Positions 56,514 through 63,858 of a stretch of DNA of 64,000 nt are shown here, one piece after another. Below the pieces are notes generated by a model. That model was given only the letters and a program-made list of their open reading frames with translations. It had not been told where the DNA came from and did not search any database. This DNA is from an uncultured Winogradskyella sp. (lineage in GTDB: Bacteria; Bacteroidota; Bacteroidia; Flavobacteriales; Flavobacteriaceae). Positions within the stretch are counted from its first letter, which is position 1. Each line of letters opens with the position of its first letter. The stretch is taken from positions 1 through 64,000 of the forward strand of contig NZ_CANMIW010000005.1 in the NCBI RefSeq assembly GCF_947498005.1, given 5' to 3'. Both the position numbers and the translations under genes were made by a program.

Positions 56514-56544
56514 TTCGGAATTCATAAATCATTGCCTATCTTTG
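56514..56544 (+). promoter_or_regulatory. Promoter of the cyclophilin-FKBP gene
   Basis: TTCG (56514-56517) and TATCTTTG (56537-56544) are exactly 19 bp apart; the -7 box is perfect and -33 has one mismatch. The start codon at 56569 follows after 24 bp, which also rules out the TTG at 56542 as start. Confidence 0.7.
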
Positions 56545-56568
56545 CAACTTCAAACAAAAGAAAACACA

Positions 56569-57504
56569 ATGCAAGACGGTTTATACGCAAAATTTAACAC
56601 TACAAAAGGTGCTATTTTAGTAAATCTAGAGTTCGAAAAAGCTCCAGGTACAGTTGGTAATTTTGTGGCTTTAGCAGAAGGTAATTTAGAGAATTCGGCT
56701 AAACCACAAGGAACACCATATTATGATGGATTAAAATTTCACAGAGTTATTCCAGATTTTATGATTCAAGGAGGTTGTCCTCAAGGAACAGGTACTGGTA
56801 ATCCTGGTTATAAGTTTGACGATGAGTTTCATCCAGATTTAAAGCATTCTGGTCCTGGTGTATTAGCGATGGCAAACTCTGGTCCTGGTACAAACGGTAG
56901 CCAGTTTTATATAACACATGTCGCTACTGATTGGTTAGATGGTAAACATACTGTTTTTGGTAATGTTGTTGAAGGACAAGATATTGTAGATTCTATTGCG
57001 CAAGGTGATGCTATAGAAAGTATAGAAATAGTAAAGCAAGGTGAGGCGGCAGAAAATTTTAATGCCATTGAGGCTTTTAGAACTTTTGAAGGTTCTCGTG
57101 AAAAACGAATAGCTGCAGAACGCGAAGCTGCAAAAGCAGAATTAGATAAACTAGCTACTGGTTTTGATGTAACAGATTCTGGTTTACGTTATAAAGTGAT
57201 TCAAAAAGGAGACGGTAAAAAAGCAGAAAAAGGAAATATGGTTTCTGTTCATTATAAAGGGCAATTAGCTGACGGAACTGTTTTTGATTCGTCTTATAAG
57301 AGAAATTCGCCTTTAGATTTTCAAGTAGGTATTGGTCAAGTAATTCCTGGTTGGGATGAAGGCATTTGCTTATTAAACGTTGGCGATAAAGCGCGTTTAG
57401 TAATTCCTAGTGATTTAGGTTATGGTGCTGCAGGTGCAGGAGGTGTTATTCCACCAAATGCAACTTTAGTTTTTGATGTAGAACTTATGGAGGTTAAAGG
57501 ATAA
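56569..57504 (+). CDS. Dual peptidyl-prolyl isomerase, cyclophilin-FKBP fusion
   Basis: Two prolyl isomerase domains in one 311-residue chain. The N-terminal cyclophilin (about 1-165) shows FHRVIPDFMIQGG and NSGPGTNGSQFYI; a helical linker (about 170-205) rich in Glu, Ala and Arg follows; the C-terminal FKBP (about 215-311) shows VSVHYKGQLADGTVFDSSY, GIGQVIPGWDEG and IPPNATLVFDVEL. This order is that of the CFBP dual immunophilins described from Flavobacterium and some protists. There is no signal peptide, so it acts in the cytosol. Confidence 0.95.
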   Translation: MQDGLYAKFNTTKGAILVNLEFEKAPGTVGNFVALAEGNLENSAKPQGTPYYDGLKFHRVIPDFMIQGGCPQGTGTGNPGYKFDDEFHPDLKHSGPGVLAMANSGPGTNGSQFYITHVATDWLDGKHTVFGNVVEGQDIVDSIAQGDAIESIEIVKQGEAAENFNAIEAFRTFEGSREKRIAAEREAAKAELDKLATGFDVTDSGLRYKVIQKGDGKKAEKGNMVSVHYKGQLADGTVFDSSYKRNSPLDFQVGIGQVIPGWDEGICLLNVGDKARLVIPSDLGYGAAGAGGVIPPNATLVFDVELMEVKG

Positions 57505-57541
57505 AACAATCGTTTTAACGTAACAAAATTTATATAAAATC

Positions 57542-57569
57542 GTCTCACTTATAGTGAGACTTTTTTTTT
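57542..57569 (+). terminator. Rho-independent terminator after the cyclophilin-FKBP gene
   Basis: GTCTCACT (57542-57549) and AGTGAGAC (57553-57560) form a perfect 8-bp stem with a TAT loop, followed by nine T (57561-57569). Confidence 0.92.
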
Positions 57570-57596
57570 GCTTAATATTTAATCAAACCAATCCTT

Positions 57597-58301
57597 ATGA
57601 AAACGAAATCACTTTTATTTTTGTCAATAATAGCCTTGTTATTTGTTAGTTGTTCGGGCAACATAGATTATTCTGAAACCTTTAAAAAGGAAACGTCTGG
57701 TGGCTATCTTTATAATCAAGATGATTTAATAATGGTTTATTATGAAAATGATAAACTCTTTCTAAATTGGAGAGGAGGTAAAATACAACCTGTTGCTATA
57801 TCACAAAACGAATTTTTTGTAGCAGATATGTATAAGAAATTTAGGTTTGTACAGCACGCTAAAACTAAAGAGCGTTATTTGTCTATTATACCAGAAGATG
57901 GAACTAGTGAAATCACTTACGATTATCTAAAAGTACCAAACGGTTATAAAACACCAAGTGCTTACTTAAACGAAGGAAATTATGATAAAGCATTGGAAGG
58001 CTATTTGAAGATTAAACAGCAAGATTCAACAAGCAGTTTTATTGATGAATGGGACTTTAATAGTTTAGGGTATAGTTTTATTAGAAAGCACGAGTATCCC
58101 AAGGCTATAGAAATTCTAAAGATTAATGCAGTGCTTCATCCTAACAGTGCAAATGTTTATGACAGTTTAGGAGAAGCTTATATGTTAAATGGTAACGAAC
58201 GTGAAGCTTATGTGAATTTTAAAAAGACTCTTGAGATTTATCCAGAAAACAAGAAAGCAAAAAGATTTATTGAAGCGAATAAAGAAAAATTCGAAAAATA
58301 A
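57597..58301 (+). CDS. TPR-containing lipoprotein
   Basis: A 234-residue lipoprotein with the lipobox FVSC (Cys19). Residues about 25-115 are a strand-rich domain of unknown type (SGGYLYNQDDLIMVYYEND onward). The C-terminal half has two to three TPR units (LNEGNYDKALEGYLKI; KHEYPKAIEILKINAVLHPNSANVYDS; ...LGEAYMLNGNEREAYVNFKKTLEIYP). It probably sits in the outer membrane or periplasm; partner unknown. Confidence 0.8.
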   Translation: MKTKSLLFLSIIALLFVSCSGNIDYSETFKKETSGGYLYNQDDLIMVYYENDKLFLNWRGGKIQPVAISQNEFFVADMYKKFRFVQHAKTKERYLSIIPEDGTSEITYDYLKVPNGYKTPSAYLNEGNYDKALEGYLKIKQQDSTSSFIDEWDFNSLGYSFIRKHEYPKAIEILKINAVLHPNSANVYDSLGEAYMLNGNEREAYVNFKKTLEIYPENKKAKRFIEANKEKFEK

Positions 58302-58362
58302 ACATCTTGTTTTTTAAACTTAAATAATTGCATTAAATTGGTAGTCAACCAAACCAAAACTT

Positions 58363-59835
58363 ATGAAGCAAAAATTACTCAATTTATTATTCGTTATTGG
58401 AAATGTAGTTGGTTTAACAGCCCAAGCATACATTACTCCAAATACAGGTTTAACATATACGTTAGATGACCTTGTGGCTGCCAGTCCCTCAACTATTTCT
58501 GTTTCTGGTACAACCTATACGTTAACCGATAATCTTACGATTTCTGCATCAGATATTTTTAGTATTGACACAGAAGCAACTTTAGAAATAGGAGCAGATG
58601 TTAGAATTACTATTTTTGGAAACATGACGGTAAATGCATCTAATTTTACTTTTACTGCCATAGATTCAAATGCACCTTACGAGGGTTTTAGATTTGAAGA
58701 ATTCTCTGTTATAGATATTCAAAATTCAACGATTGAATATGGTGGAGGATTACGTGTTCTTACCGAAACATTTACTATTAATAACTGTTTAGTAAGTAAT
58801 AATGTTTCTGGTATATCTACAGGTGCAGTGATTTCTCTATCTAGAGGAATGGCCCAAATTACCAATAACACTATAAGTTTTAATGATACACCAGCCATTA
58901 GCTCTGGCGCAACCAATATGGTTTCTGCTTATATTTTTAATAATTATATAGAAGGCAATAATCAAGAAAATTCTAATAGACCACAAATCAATATAGGAAC
59001 AACTTTAGCTTCTGAGCCGCTTCAAATTGTACAGAATACTATCATAGGTGATCGTAGCTTAGATATGGTTGGTGGTATTGCTGTTTCTAATTTTGTTGGT
59101 GGAACTATTAATGCAATTGTAGATAATAATATTATTAGAGATAACCGTTATGGACTAACAATTCTTGGTAATAATGCTTTTGCATTTATTAGAAATAATG
59201 TCATTGAAGATAATGATACACAAGGTATTCCTTTGCAAGGAGGAAGCGGAATTTCATTAAATACATCGTCTGTTGGGTTAGAAGTCGTTGCAAGCGGAAA
59301 CGAAATACGAAGAAATTTATGGGGAATTACAGTAATTGGAGAAGCAACAATTAATTTGGGTGATGATGTAGATAATGTTGGCCAAAATGTATTTGATGAT
59401 AACGGAAATGGAGGTATAACCTATGCGCTTTATAATAATACAAGCAATGCCTTAACGGCAATGCATAATTGTTGGGATGAAACTAATACGCCAAACACAC
59501 TTGCAGATGCAGAGGCTGTTATTGTACATGCTAATGATGATAATTCATTGGGCTTAGTAACTTTTGATCCTGTTGATTGTGCGTTTTTAAGTGTAGAAGA
59601 TTTAGTTTTCAATAATCTGAAAATTTATCCTAATCCTAACAATGGTAAATTGAATGTCGAAAACAACTCTACATATAAACAAATGCATATTTACGGAATT
59701 GCAGGGAAATTAATAACAACAGAGAGTATTCAATTCGGTACTAGCGAAATGCATATTAACTTAAAAACTGGGATTTATATTTTAGAATTTGAAGGCGAGA
59801 ATACTAAAGAAATAAAGAAGCTTGTAGTAGAATAA
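58363..59835 (+). CDS. Secreted parallel beta-helix protein with T9SS sorting domain
   Basis: A 490-residue protein with a signal peptide (to about residue 21, GLTAQA). Residues about 85-400 form right-handed beta-helix repeats rich in Asn ladders (NNTISFND, NNYIEGNN, DNNIIRDN, RNNVIEDND). The C-terminal sorting domain (about 408-490) has LKIYPNPNNGKLNVEN, IYGIAGKLI, NLKTGIYILEF and KKLVVE, the type A domain of type IX secretion. It is thus exported across the outer membrane and probably surface-attached. A polysaccharide-related activity is possible but no catalytic motif is seen. Confidence 0.87.
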   Translation: MKQKLLNLLFVIGNVVGLTAQAYITPNTGLTYTLDDLVAASPSTISVSGTTYTLTDNLTISASDIFSIDTEATLEIGADVRITIFGNMTVNASNFTFTAIDSNAPYEGFRFEEFSVIDIQNSTIEYGGGLRVLTETFTINNCLVSNNVSGISTGAVISLSRGMAQITNNTISFNDTPAISSGATNMVSAYIFNNYIEGNNQENSNRPQINIGTTLASEPLQIVQNTIIGDRSLDMVGGIAVSNFVGGTINAIVDNNIIRDNRYGLTILGNNAFAFIRNNVIEDNDTQGIPLQGGSGISLNTSSVGLEVVASGNEIRRNLWGITVIGEATINLGDDVDNVGQNVFDDNGNGGITYALYNNTSNALTAMHNCWDETNTPNTLADAEAVIVHANDDNSLGLVTFDPVDCAFLSVEDLVFNNLKIYPNPNNGKLNVENNSTYKQMHIYGIAGKLITTESIQFGTSEMHINLKTGIYILEFEGENTKEIKKLVVE

Positions 59836-59895
59836 TAAGTTTGAAACCGTATTTATATCAAAACGATTTAAAGATTACCCTTTATAATATCTAGT

Positions 59896-60192
59896 TTAGC
59901 GAAGTACTAATTTTTTAACGATGTCTTTTTTAACGGATTCATTAAGCATCTTTATGATTTTTTCTGTGCCATAACTTAATTCTTCCCGCAAAACACTAGA
60001 ACTTAATTGTACGTATAGCGTTTCATGTTTAAGCTCAATTGCTGTTGTGTAGTTATTAACGCCATTTCCCATAAGATTAGCCCAAGCTTCACGAACATCT
60101 ACTTTGTCTAAACCAGACTGCAAATTGTTGGTCTGAACAAATTCTTTTAGAATATCTTGTATAGGTTGGTTATCGTTATTTCGTTTTGCCAT
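59896..60192 (-). CDS. DUF721/DciA-like protein
   Basis: A 98-residue protein of the DUF721 family. VREAWANLMGNGVNNYTT (about 29-46), LKHETLYVQLSSSVLREELSY and IIKMLNES are family hallmarks. DUF721 proteins include DciA, which loads the replicative helicase in bacteria lacking DnaC. Location near recF is the classical context. Its promoter is unusually close (60197-60220), so its mRNA may be leaderless. Confidence 0.85.
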   Translation of the reverse strand: MAKRNNDNQPIQDILKEFVQTNNLQSGLDKVDVREAWANLMGNGVNNYTTAIELKHETLYVQLSSSVLREELSYGTEKIIKMLNESVKKDIVKKLVLR

Positions 60193-60196
60193 AATG

Positions 60197-60220
60197 CAAA
60201 GTTACTTAATTATTAAGTAA
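60197..60220 (-). promoter_or_regulatory. DUF721 -7 box overlapping an inverted repeat
   Basis: The minus strand reads TAACTTTG (60197-60204), a perfect -7 box, only 4 bases before the ATG. A perfect inverted repeat TTACTTAA-tta-TTAAGTAA (60202-60220) overlaps its upstream side and could be an operator. The -33 box is weak. Confidence 0.4.
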
Positions 60221-60276
60221 ATGAATTATTTGGTTAGAATACTGTTGTATTAAACAGCCTGAATTTTAGTGTTAAT

Positions 60277-60771
60277 TTAATCTTGTAAATCTAATTTTAT
60301 AGATTCGTACCTTTTATATAGGTATATGTCTTCATCGTCATTCATTATTCGTAACTCCTTTTTATCTGCATTTAAAACGGTCTCGCTCCATTTCGCATAA
60401 GGTGTAGCATAAAGAATGATTAATTTATTACCATCAATTTTTAACTCAATGTTTTCAGCATCTCCAGAGGTAAAATAAGTATCGTTAATTCCTGGTTTTA
60501 GTTTTTTTCTAAAACCTTTTAAACTGTCATTAACAGATAAGTAATCTATAGTTTCGTTGAATTTGTACTCTTTCTTACTGCCATCAGCTAAAGTTGCTAC
60601 TTGTATTTCCCAATAACCTTCAATGTGCTCAATATAACTTTCAGGGTTTTTAGAACAACTAAAGACTAATAAACTTAAAAGGATAAGAATACTAGTTCTG
60701 ATATTTATTAGGTTTCTGAAATTTTCAACACGATATTGTTTAGTAACGACAGTTGGGTTTTTCTCTATCAT
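60277..60771 (-). CDS. Lipocalin-like lipoprotein of the recF operon
   Basis: A 164-residue lipoprotein with a long N-terminal region before the lipobox (VFSC, Cys39). The mature part begins with [20 protein letters not shown], the pattern of small lipocalin-like beta-barrel lipoproteins of Bacteroidota. The start ATG overlaps the recF stop (ATGA), which fixes it despite the unusual 20-residue polar stretch ahead of the hydrophobic helix. Function unknown. Confidence 0.75.
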   Translation of the reverse strand: MIEKNPTVVTKQYRVENFRNLINIRTSILILLSLLVFSCSKNPESYIEHIEGYWEIQVATLADGSKKEYKFNETIDYLSVNDSLKGFRKKLKPGINDTYFTSGDAENIELKIDGNKLIILYATPYAKWSETVLNADKKELRIMNDDEDIYLYKRYESIKLDLQD

Positions 60772-61847
60772 AACTTAAAAATTTTATAAGATTGATGTGT
60801 TTGTTTTATAACATCTTCAGTTCGTTCTGCATGCGTATCACTGATGAAGATCTGACCGAAATGTTCGTCATCTACCAGGTTTATTATTTGAGATACTCTA
60901 TTTTCATCTAGTTTATCAAAAATATCATCTAACAATAGAATAGGAGAGACACCACTTTGTTGTTTTATAAAATCGAATTGAGCCAATTTTAAAGCAATTA
61001 AAAATGATTTTTGCTGCCCTTGACTTCCAAATTTTTTAATGGGATAATCATCAATTAAAAATACTAGATCATCCTTGTGAGTACCAACACTTGTGTATTG
61101 TAAAGCCTTGTCTTTATTGATGTTTTTGTTTAATAACTCTAGTAAATCGGCATTAAATAAATCACTTTTATATTTTAAATCGATTTGTTCTTTACTTTGA
61201 CTAATCGCTTCGTATCGCGATTTAAAAATAGGAATAAACGTTTGTAAAAAAGCATCTCGTTTTTTAAAAATCTCACTTCCAAATGTTTGGAGTTGTTCAT
61301 TATAAATTGCAAGTGTATCCGCATTAAAAGTAGTATTAAGCGCAAAATATTTTAACAAAGCATTTCTCTGAGATAATACCTTATTGTAGCTAATAAGTTC
61401 TGTTAAATAACTTTTATCACTTTGTGAAATTACGCTATCAATAAACTTACGTCGTGTATCGCTTCCTTCGATAATAAGATCGCGATCTGCTGGCGAAATT
61501 ATGACTAAAGGAATAAAACCAATGTGCTCGCTAAATTTATCATAAGCCTTTCCGTTTCGCTTTATTATCTTTTTTTGCCCTTTTTTTAAAGACACTATTA
61601 TTTTTTCGTCACGATCATTTTTAGTAAATCTGCCATCCACAGCAAAAAAATCAGCATTGTGATTTATATTCTGAACAGCTATAGGATTAAAATAACTTTT
61701 TCCAAAAGCTAAGTGGTAAATAGCATCGAGCGCATTAGTTTTTCCGATACCATTTGCACCAACAAAACAGTTGATTTTGACGTCGAAATCGAAAACCTGA
61801 CTTTCAAAATTTTTATAATTAACTAGTGATAGTGTGTTTAGATTCAT
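60768..61847 (-). CDS. recF: DNA replication and repair protein RecF
   Basis: An SMC-like ATPase that loads RecA at gaps with RecO and Rec[21 protein letters not shown] has Walker A GANGIGKT (30-37); [18 protein letters not shown] is the signature motif; [16 protein letters not shown] Walker B; FISDTH the end of the H-loop region. The 359-residue length is normal. It shares translation with the lipoprotein gene that follows and is divergent from the TPR gene. Confidence 0.96.
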   Translation of the reverse strand: MNLNTLSLVNYKNFESQVFDFDVKINCFVGANGIGKTNALDAIYHLAFGKSYFNPIAVQNINHNADFFAVDGRFTKNDRDEKIIVSLKKGQKKIIKRNGKAYDKFSEHIGFIPLVIISPADRDLIIEGSDTRRKFIDSVISQSDKSYLTELISYNKVLSQRNALLKYFALNTTFNADTLAIYNEQLQTFGSEIFKKRDAFLQTFIPIFKSRYEAISQSKEQIDLKYKSDLFNADLLELLNKNINKDKALQYTSVGTHKDDLVFLIDDYPIKKFGSQGQQKSFLIALKLAQFDFIKQQSGVSPILLLDDIFDKLDENRVSQIINLVDDEHFGQIFISDTHAERTEDVIKQTHQSYKIFKL

Positions 61848-61912
61848 GAAAAACGAACGATTTCCTTGATTTTAGTGATGTAGAAAAGCTTTAAGGCTTG
61901 AAATTAAATATT

Positions 61913-61920
61913 CAAAAATA
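61913..61920 (-). promoter_or_regulatory. Putative -7 box of recF
   Basis: The minus strand reads TATTTTTG, a perfect TAnnTTTG box, 65 bp before the recF start. No good -33 box is seen. Confidence 0.3.
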
Positions 61921-61934
61921 ACAAATAAATAGGC

Positions 61935-61964
61935 TTTTAAATCCCAATAAAAATTTTATTTTTG
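61935..61964 (+). promoter_or_regulatory. Putative promoter of the TPR-ribH unit
   Basis: TTTT (61935-61938) and TATTTTTG (61957-61964) are 18 bp apart; the -7 box is perfect. The start codon follows 22 bp later. Confidence 0.5.
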
Positions 61965-61986
61965 CGCACGCACAAAATGACAAGTT

Positions 61987-62751
61987 ATGGCAACGTATAA
62001 TAAAAGAGGCTACAAACCAAAAACTAAAAAAGAGAAGGTAGAGATTGTTGAAGAAGAATCAACAACGGCTGAGGTATTTAATTCTTTAGATGAAGGGGCT
62101 TCAAAAGCAGAAGAATGGGCAGTAAGAAACCAAAAGTATATTATTGGTGTAGTTGCTGCTATTGCTCTAATAGTTTTGGCATATATGGCTTACAATAAAT
62201 TTGTAGCTGAACCAAAGCAAAAAGATGCAATGAACGAAATGTACACTGCTAAAAAATATTTTAACGATGCTGTTAATGGTGTATCTTCAGATTCATTATA
62301 CCAAATGTCTTTAGATGGAGGTGAAGGTAAATACGGAATGTTAGATATTATTAGTAATTATGGTGGAACACCTGCTGCTAATTTGGCAAATTATTATGCT
62401 GGTATGGCGTATTTAAACTTAAAGAATTACGAAAAAGCAATTTCACATTTAGATGATTTTTCTAGTGATGATAAAATGTTAAACCCAATTGCTAAAGGAG
62501 GAATTGGTGATGCATTTGTACAGTTAAACCAATCAGATAAAGCATTAGAGTATTACGAAAAAGCTTTTCAAGCTAATGTAAATGATTATACTACACCTTT
62601 ATATTTATTGAAAGCGGCAAAAGTTGCTATTAGTTTAGGTGATAACAGTAAAGCTTTAGGTTTCTTAGAGCGTATTCAATCTGAGTTCTCTACATCTAAC
62701 GAAATGAAAGATGCAGAAATTTTAATAGGAAAAGTAGAAGCAAGCTTATAG
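61987..62751 (+). CDS. YfgM-like TPR membrane protein
   Basis: A 254-residue protein. A charged N terminus (Lys/Glu-rich, 1-45) precedes one membrane helix (about 51-69, YIIGVVAAIALIVLAYMAY), then about four TPR units on the periplasmic side (NLANYYAGMAYLNLKNYEKAI; GDAFVQLNQSDKALEYYEKAF). The layout is that of YfgM/BamB-neighbour proteins linked to SecYEG and periplasmic chaperones. It is 3 bp before ribH in the same unit. Confidence 0.85.
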   Translation: MATYNKRGYKPKTKKEKVEIVEEESTTAEVFNSLDEGASKAEEWAVRNQKYIIGVVAAIALIVLAYMAYNKFVAEPKQKDAMNEMYTAKKYFNDAVNGVSSDSLYQMSLDGGEGKYGMLDIISNYGGTPAANLANYYAGMAYLNLKNYEKAISHLDDFSSDDKMLNPIAKGGIGDAFVQLNQSDKALEYYEKAFQANVNDYTTPLYLLKAAKVAISLGDNSKALGFLERIQSEFSTSNEMKDAEILIGKVEASL

Positions 62752-62754
62752 TAT

Positions 62755-63261
62755 ATGGCAACTGCAAATCATAATTTATCGAATTACGATAAAACAACAA
62801 TCCCAAGCGCGAAAGATTTTCGGTTTGGGATTGTTGTTTCAGAATGGAATGATAAAATTACCGAAGGTCTTTGGCAAGGTGCTTTTGATGCCTTAACAGA
62901 TTGCGGAGCACTTAAAGAAAATATTGTACGTTGGAATGTTCCTGGAACCTTTGAGCTTACATATGGTGCTGCAAGAATGAGCAAAAGTATTTATGCAGAT
63001 TCTGGCATGTTAGATGCAATTATTGTTATTGGTTGTGTAATACAAGGTGAAACCAAACATTTTGACTTTGTTTGTGAAGGTGTAACTCAAGGTATAAAAG
63101 ACTTAAATCTTAAAGGTGATATTCCCGTTATTTTCTGTGTACTTACAGATAATAATATGCAACAATCTATTGATCGTTCTGGCGGAAAACACGGTAACAA
63201 AGGTACAGAAGCTGCTATTGCTGCTATAAAAATGGCAGATCTACGTAAACAATCCTTGTAG
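62755..63261 (+). CDS. ribH: 6,7-dimethyl-8-ribityllumazine synthase
   Basis: Condenses 5-amino-6-ribitylaminouracil with dihydroxybutanone phosphate, the penultimate step of riboflavin synthesis, in an icosahedral or pentameric assembly. FGIVVSEWNDKITEG (about 24-38), VPGTFELTYGA, IGCVIQGETKHFDFVCE with the catalytic His, and TDNNMQQSIDRSGGKHGNKG near the end identify it. The 168-residue length is slightly above average. No FMN riboswitch lies ahead of it. Confidence 0.97.
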   Translation: MATANHNLSNYDKTTIPSAKDFRFGIVVSEWNDKITEGLWQGAFDALTDCGALKENIVRWNVPGTFELTYGAARMSKSIYADSGMLDAIIVIGCVIQGETKHFDFVCEGVTQGIKDLNLKGDIPVIFCVLTDNNMQQSIDRSGGKHGNKGTEAAIAAIKMADLRKQSL

Positions 63262-63266
63262 TTTTT

Positions 63267-63355
63267 AGTCTCAGTTTACAGTTTACAGTCTACAGTCTAC
63301 AGTCTAAAGTCTCAATCCGTAGTAAAAAGTTATAAGTGTAAAGTGAGCAGTTAAA
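63267..63355. repeat. Degenerate AGTNNNN heptamer array
   Basis: In a 7-base register the plus strand reads AGTCTC (6), AGTTTAC twice, AGTCTAC twice, AGTCTAA, AGTCTCA, ATCCGT (6), AGTAAAA, AGTTATA, AGTGTAA, AGTGAGC, AGTTAAA. Only AGT is kept while the other four bases drift. It begins 6 bp after the ribH stop. It occupies the first part of a 374-bp spacer (63262-63635) that also holds a terminator, another heptamer array and a -7 box. Confidence 0.8.
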
Positions 63356-63406
63356 TGATACTTGTGTTTTGTAAACAGTTTAGTGTTTGTTGACATATGT
63401 TTAATA

Positions 63407-63454
63407 AAAAAGAAGATTAAAGTTATTTCACTACAATCTTCTTTTATTTTTTTT
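63407..63454 (+). terminator. Rho-independent terminator after ribH
   Basis: AAAAGAAGATT (63408-63418) pairs perfectly with AATCTTCTTTT (63435-63445), followed after one A by eight T (63447-63454). Confidence 0.87.
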
Positions 63455-63457
63455 ACC

Positions 63458-63527
63458 AAACTGCAAACTGCAAACTGCAAACTGCAAACTGCAAACTGCA
63501 AACTGCAAACTGCAAACTGCAAACTGC
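63458..63527. repeat. Heptamer tandem repeat (AAACTGC)10
   Basis: Exactly ten perfect copies, 70 bp, the same number and length as at 56412-56481 although the unit differs. On the minus strand the unit reads AGTTTGC, again AGTNNNN. It starts 4 bp after the terminator T run. Confidence 0.95.
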
Positions 63528-63598
63528 TTCCCAACTCTGGCATTCTTTTTGTTAATAATTTTAAGGAATCCTTAAGGGTTAATTCCTTGTATTTTCAG

Positions 63599-63606
63599 TA
63601 CTTTTG
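63599..63606 (+). promoter_or_regulatory. Putative -7 box before the small membrane protein gene
   Basis: TACTTTTG, a perfect TAnnTTTG, 29 bp before the TTG start at 63636. The -33 region is weak. A 15-bp near-palindrome TTAAGGAATCCTTAA (63561-63575) lies upstream and could be an operator. Confidence 0.4.
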
Positions 63607-63635
63607 AGATTAATCAAGTTTAATTTACAAGTCAT

Positions 63636-63851
63636 TTGTTTAATCAAAGAAAAAATAAACGATTTACTTATAAATCTCGACTTCAGGATTCCAATATTGA
63701 TCAGTCGAAAGTCGACTTTGAAACGAAGTGGAACGAAGCTAATGGTAAGAGTAAACGCAAAGGAAATGTGTTTACATCGCTACCAGTTTTAGTTGTGATC
63801 TTAGTTTTAATTTTTGTATTACTTTATATTCTAGAAGGATATATAAAATAA
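63636..63851 (+). CDS. Small single-helix membrane protein
   Basis: A 71-residue protein with a basic N terminus (MFNQRKNKRFTYKSRL), a polar middle and one C-terminal membrane helix (about 48-67, SLPVLVVILVLIFVLLYIL). Flavobacterial genomes carry such a gene between ribH and mutL. The start is TTG, with no ATG in frame upstream. Function unknown. Confidence 0.65.
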   Translation: MFNQRKNKRFTYKSRLQDSNIDQSKVDFETKWNEANGKSKRKGNVFTSLPVLVVILVLIFVLLYILEGYIK

Positions 63852-63858
63852 GAGAATT

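Noticed and set aside
56349-56597. 82-codon ORF with SHQSSVI repeats
   Set aside because: A translation of the heptamer array that runs through two promoters and into the cyclophilin-FKBP gene; not a gene.
63304-63607. ORFs with repetitive peptides over the heptamer array (both strands)
   Set aside because: They arise because a 7-base repeat has no stop in some frames; no start context, no conserved protein and they overlap a terminator.
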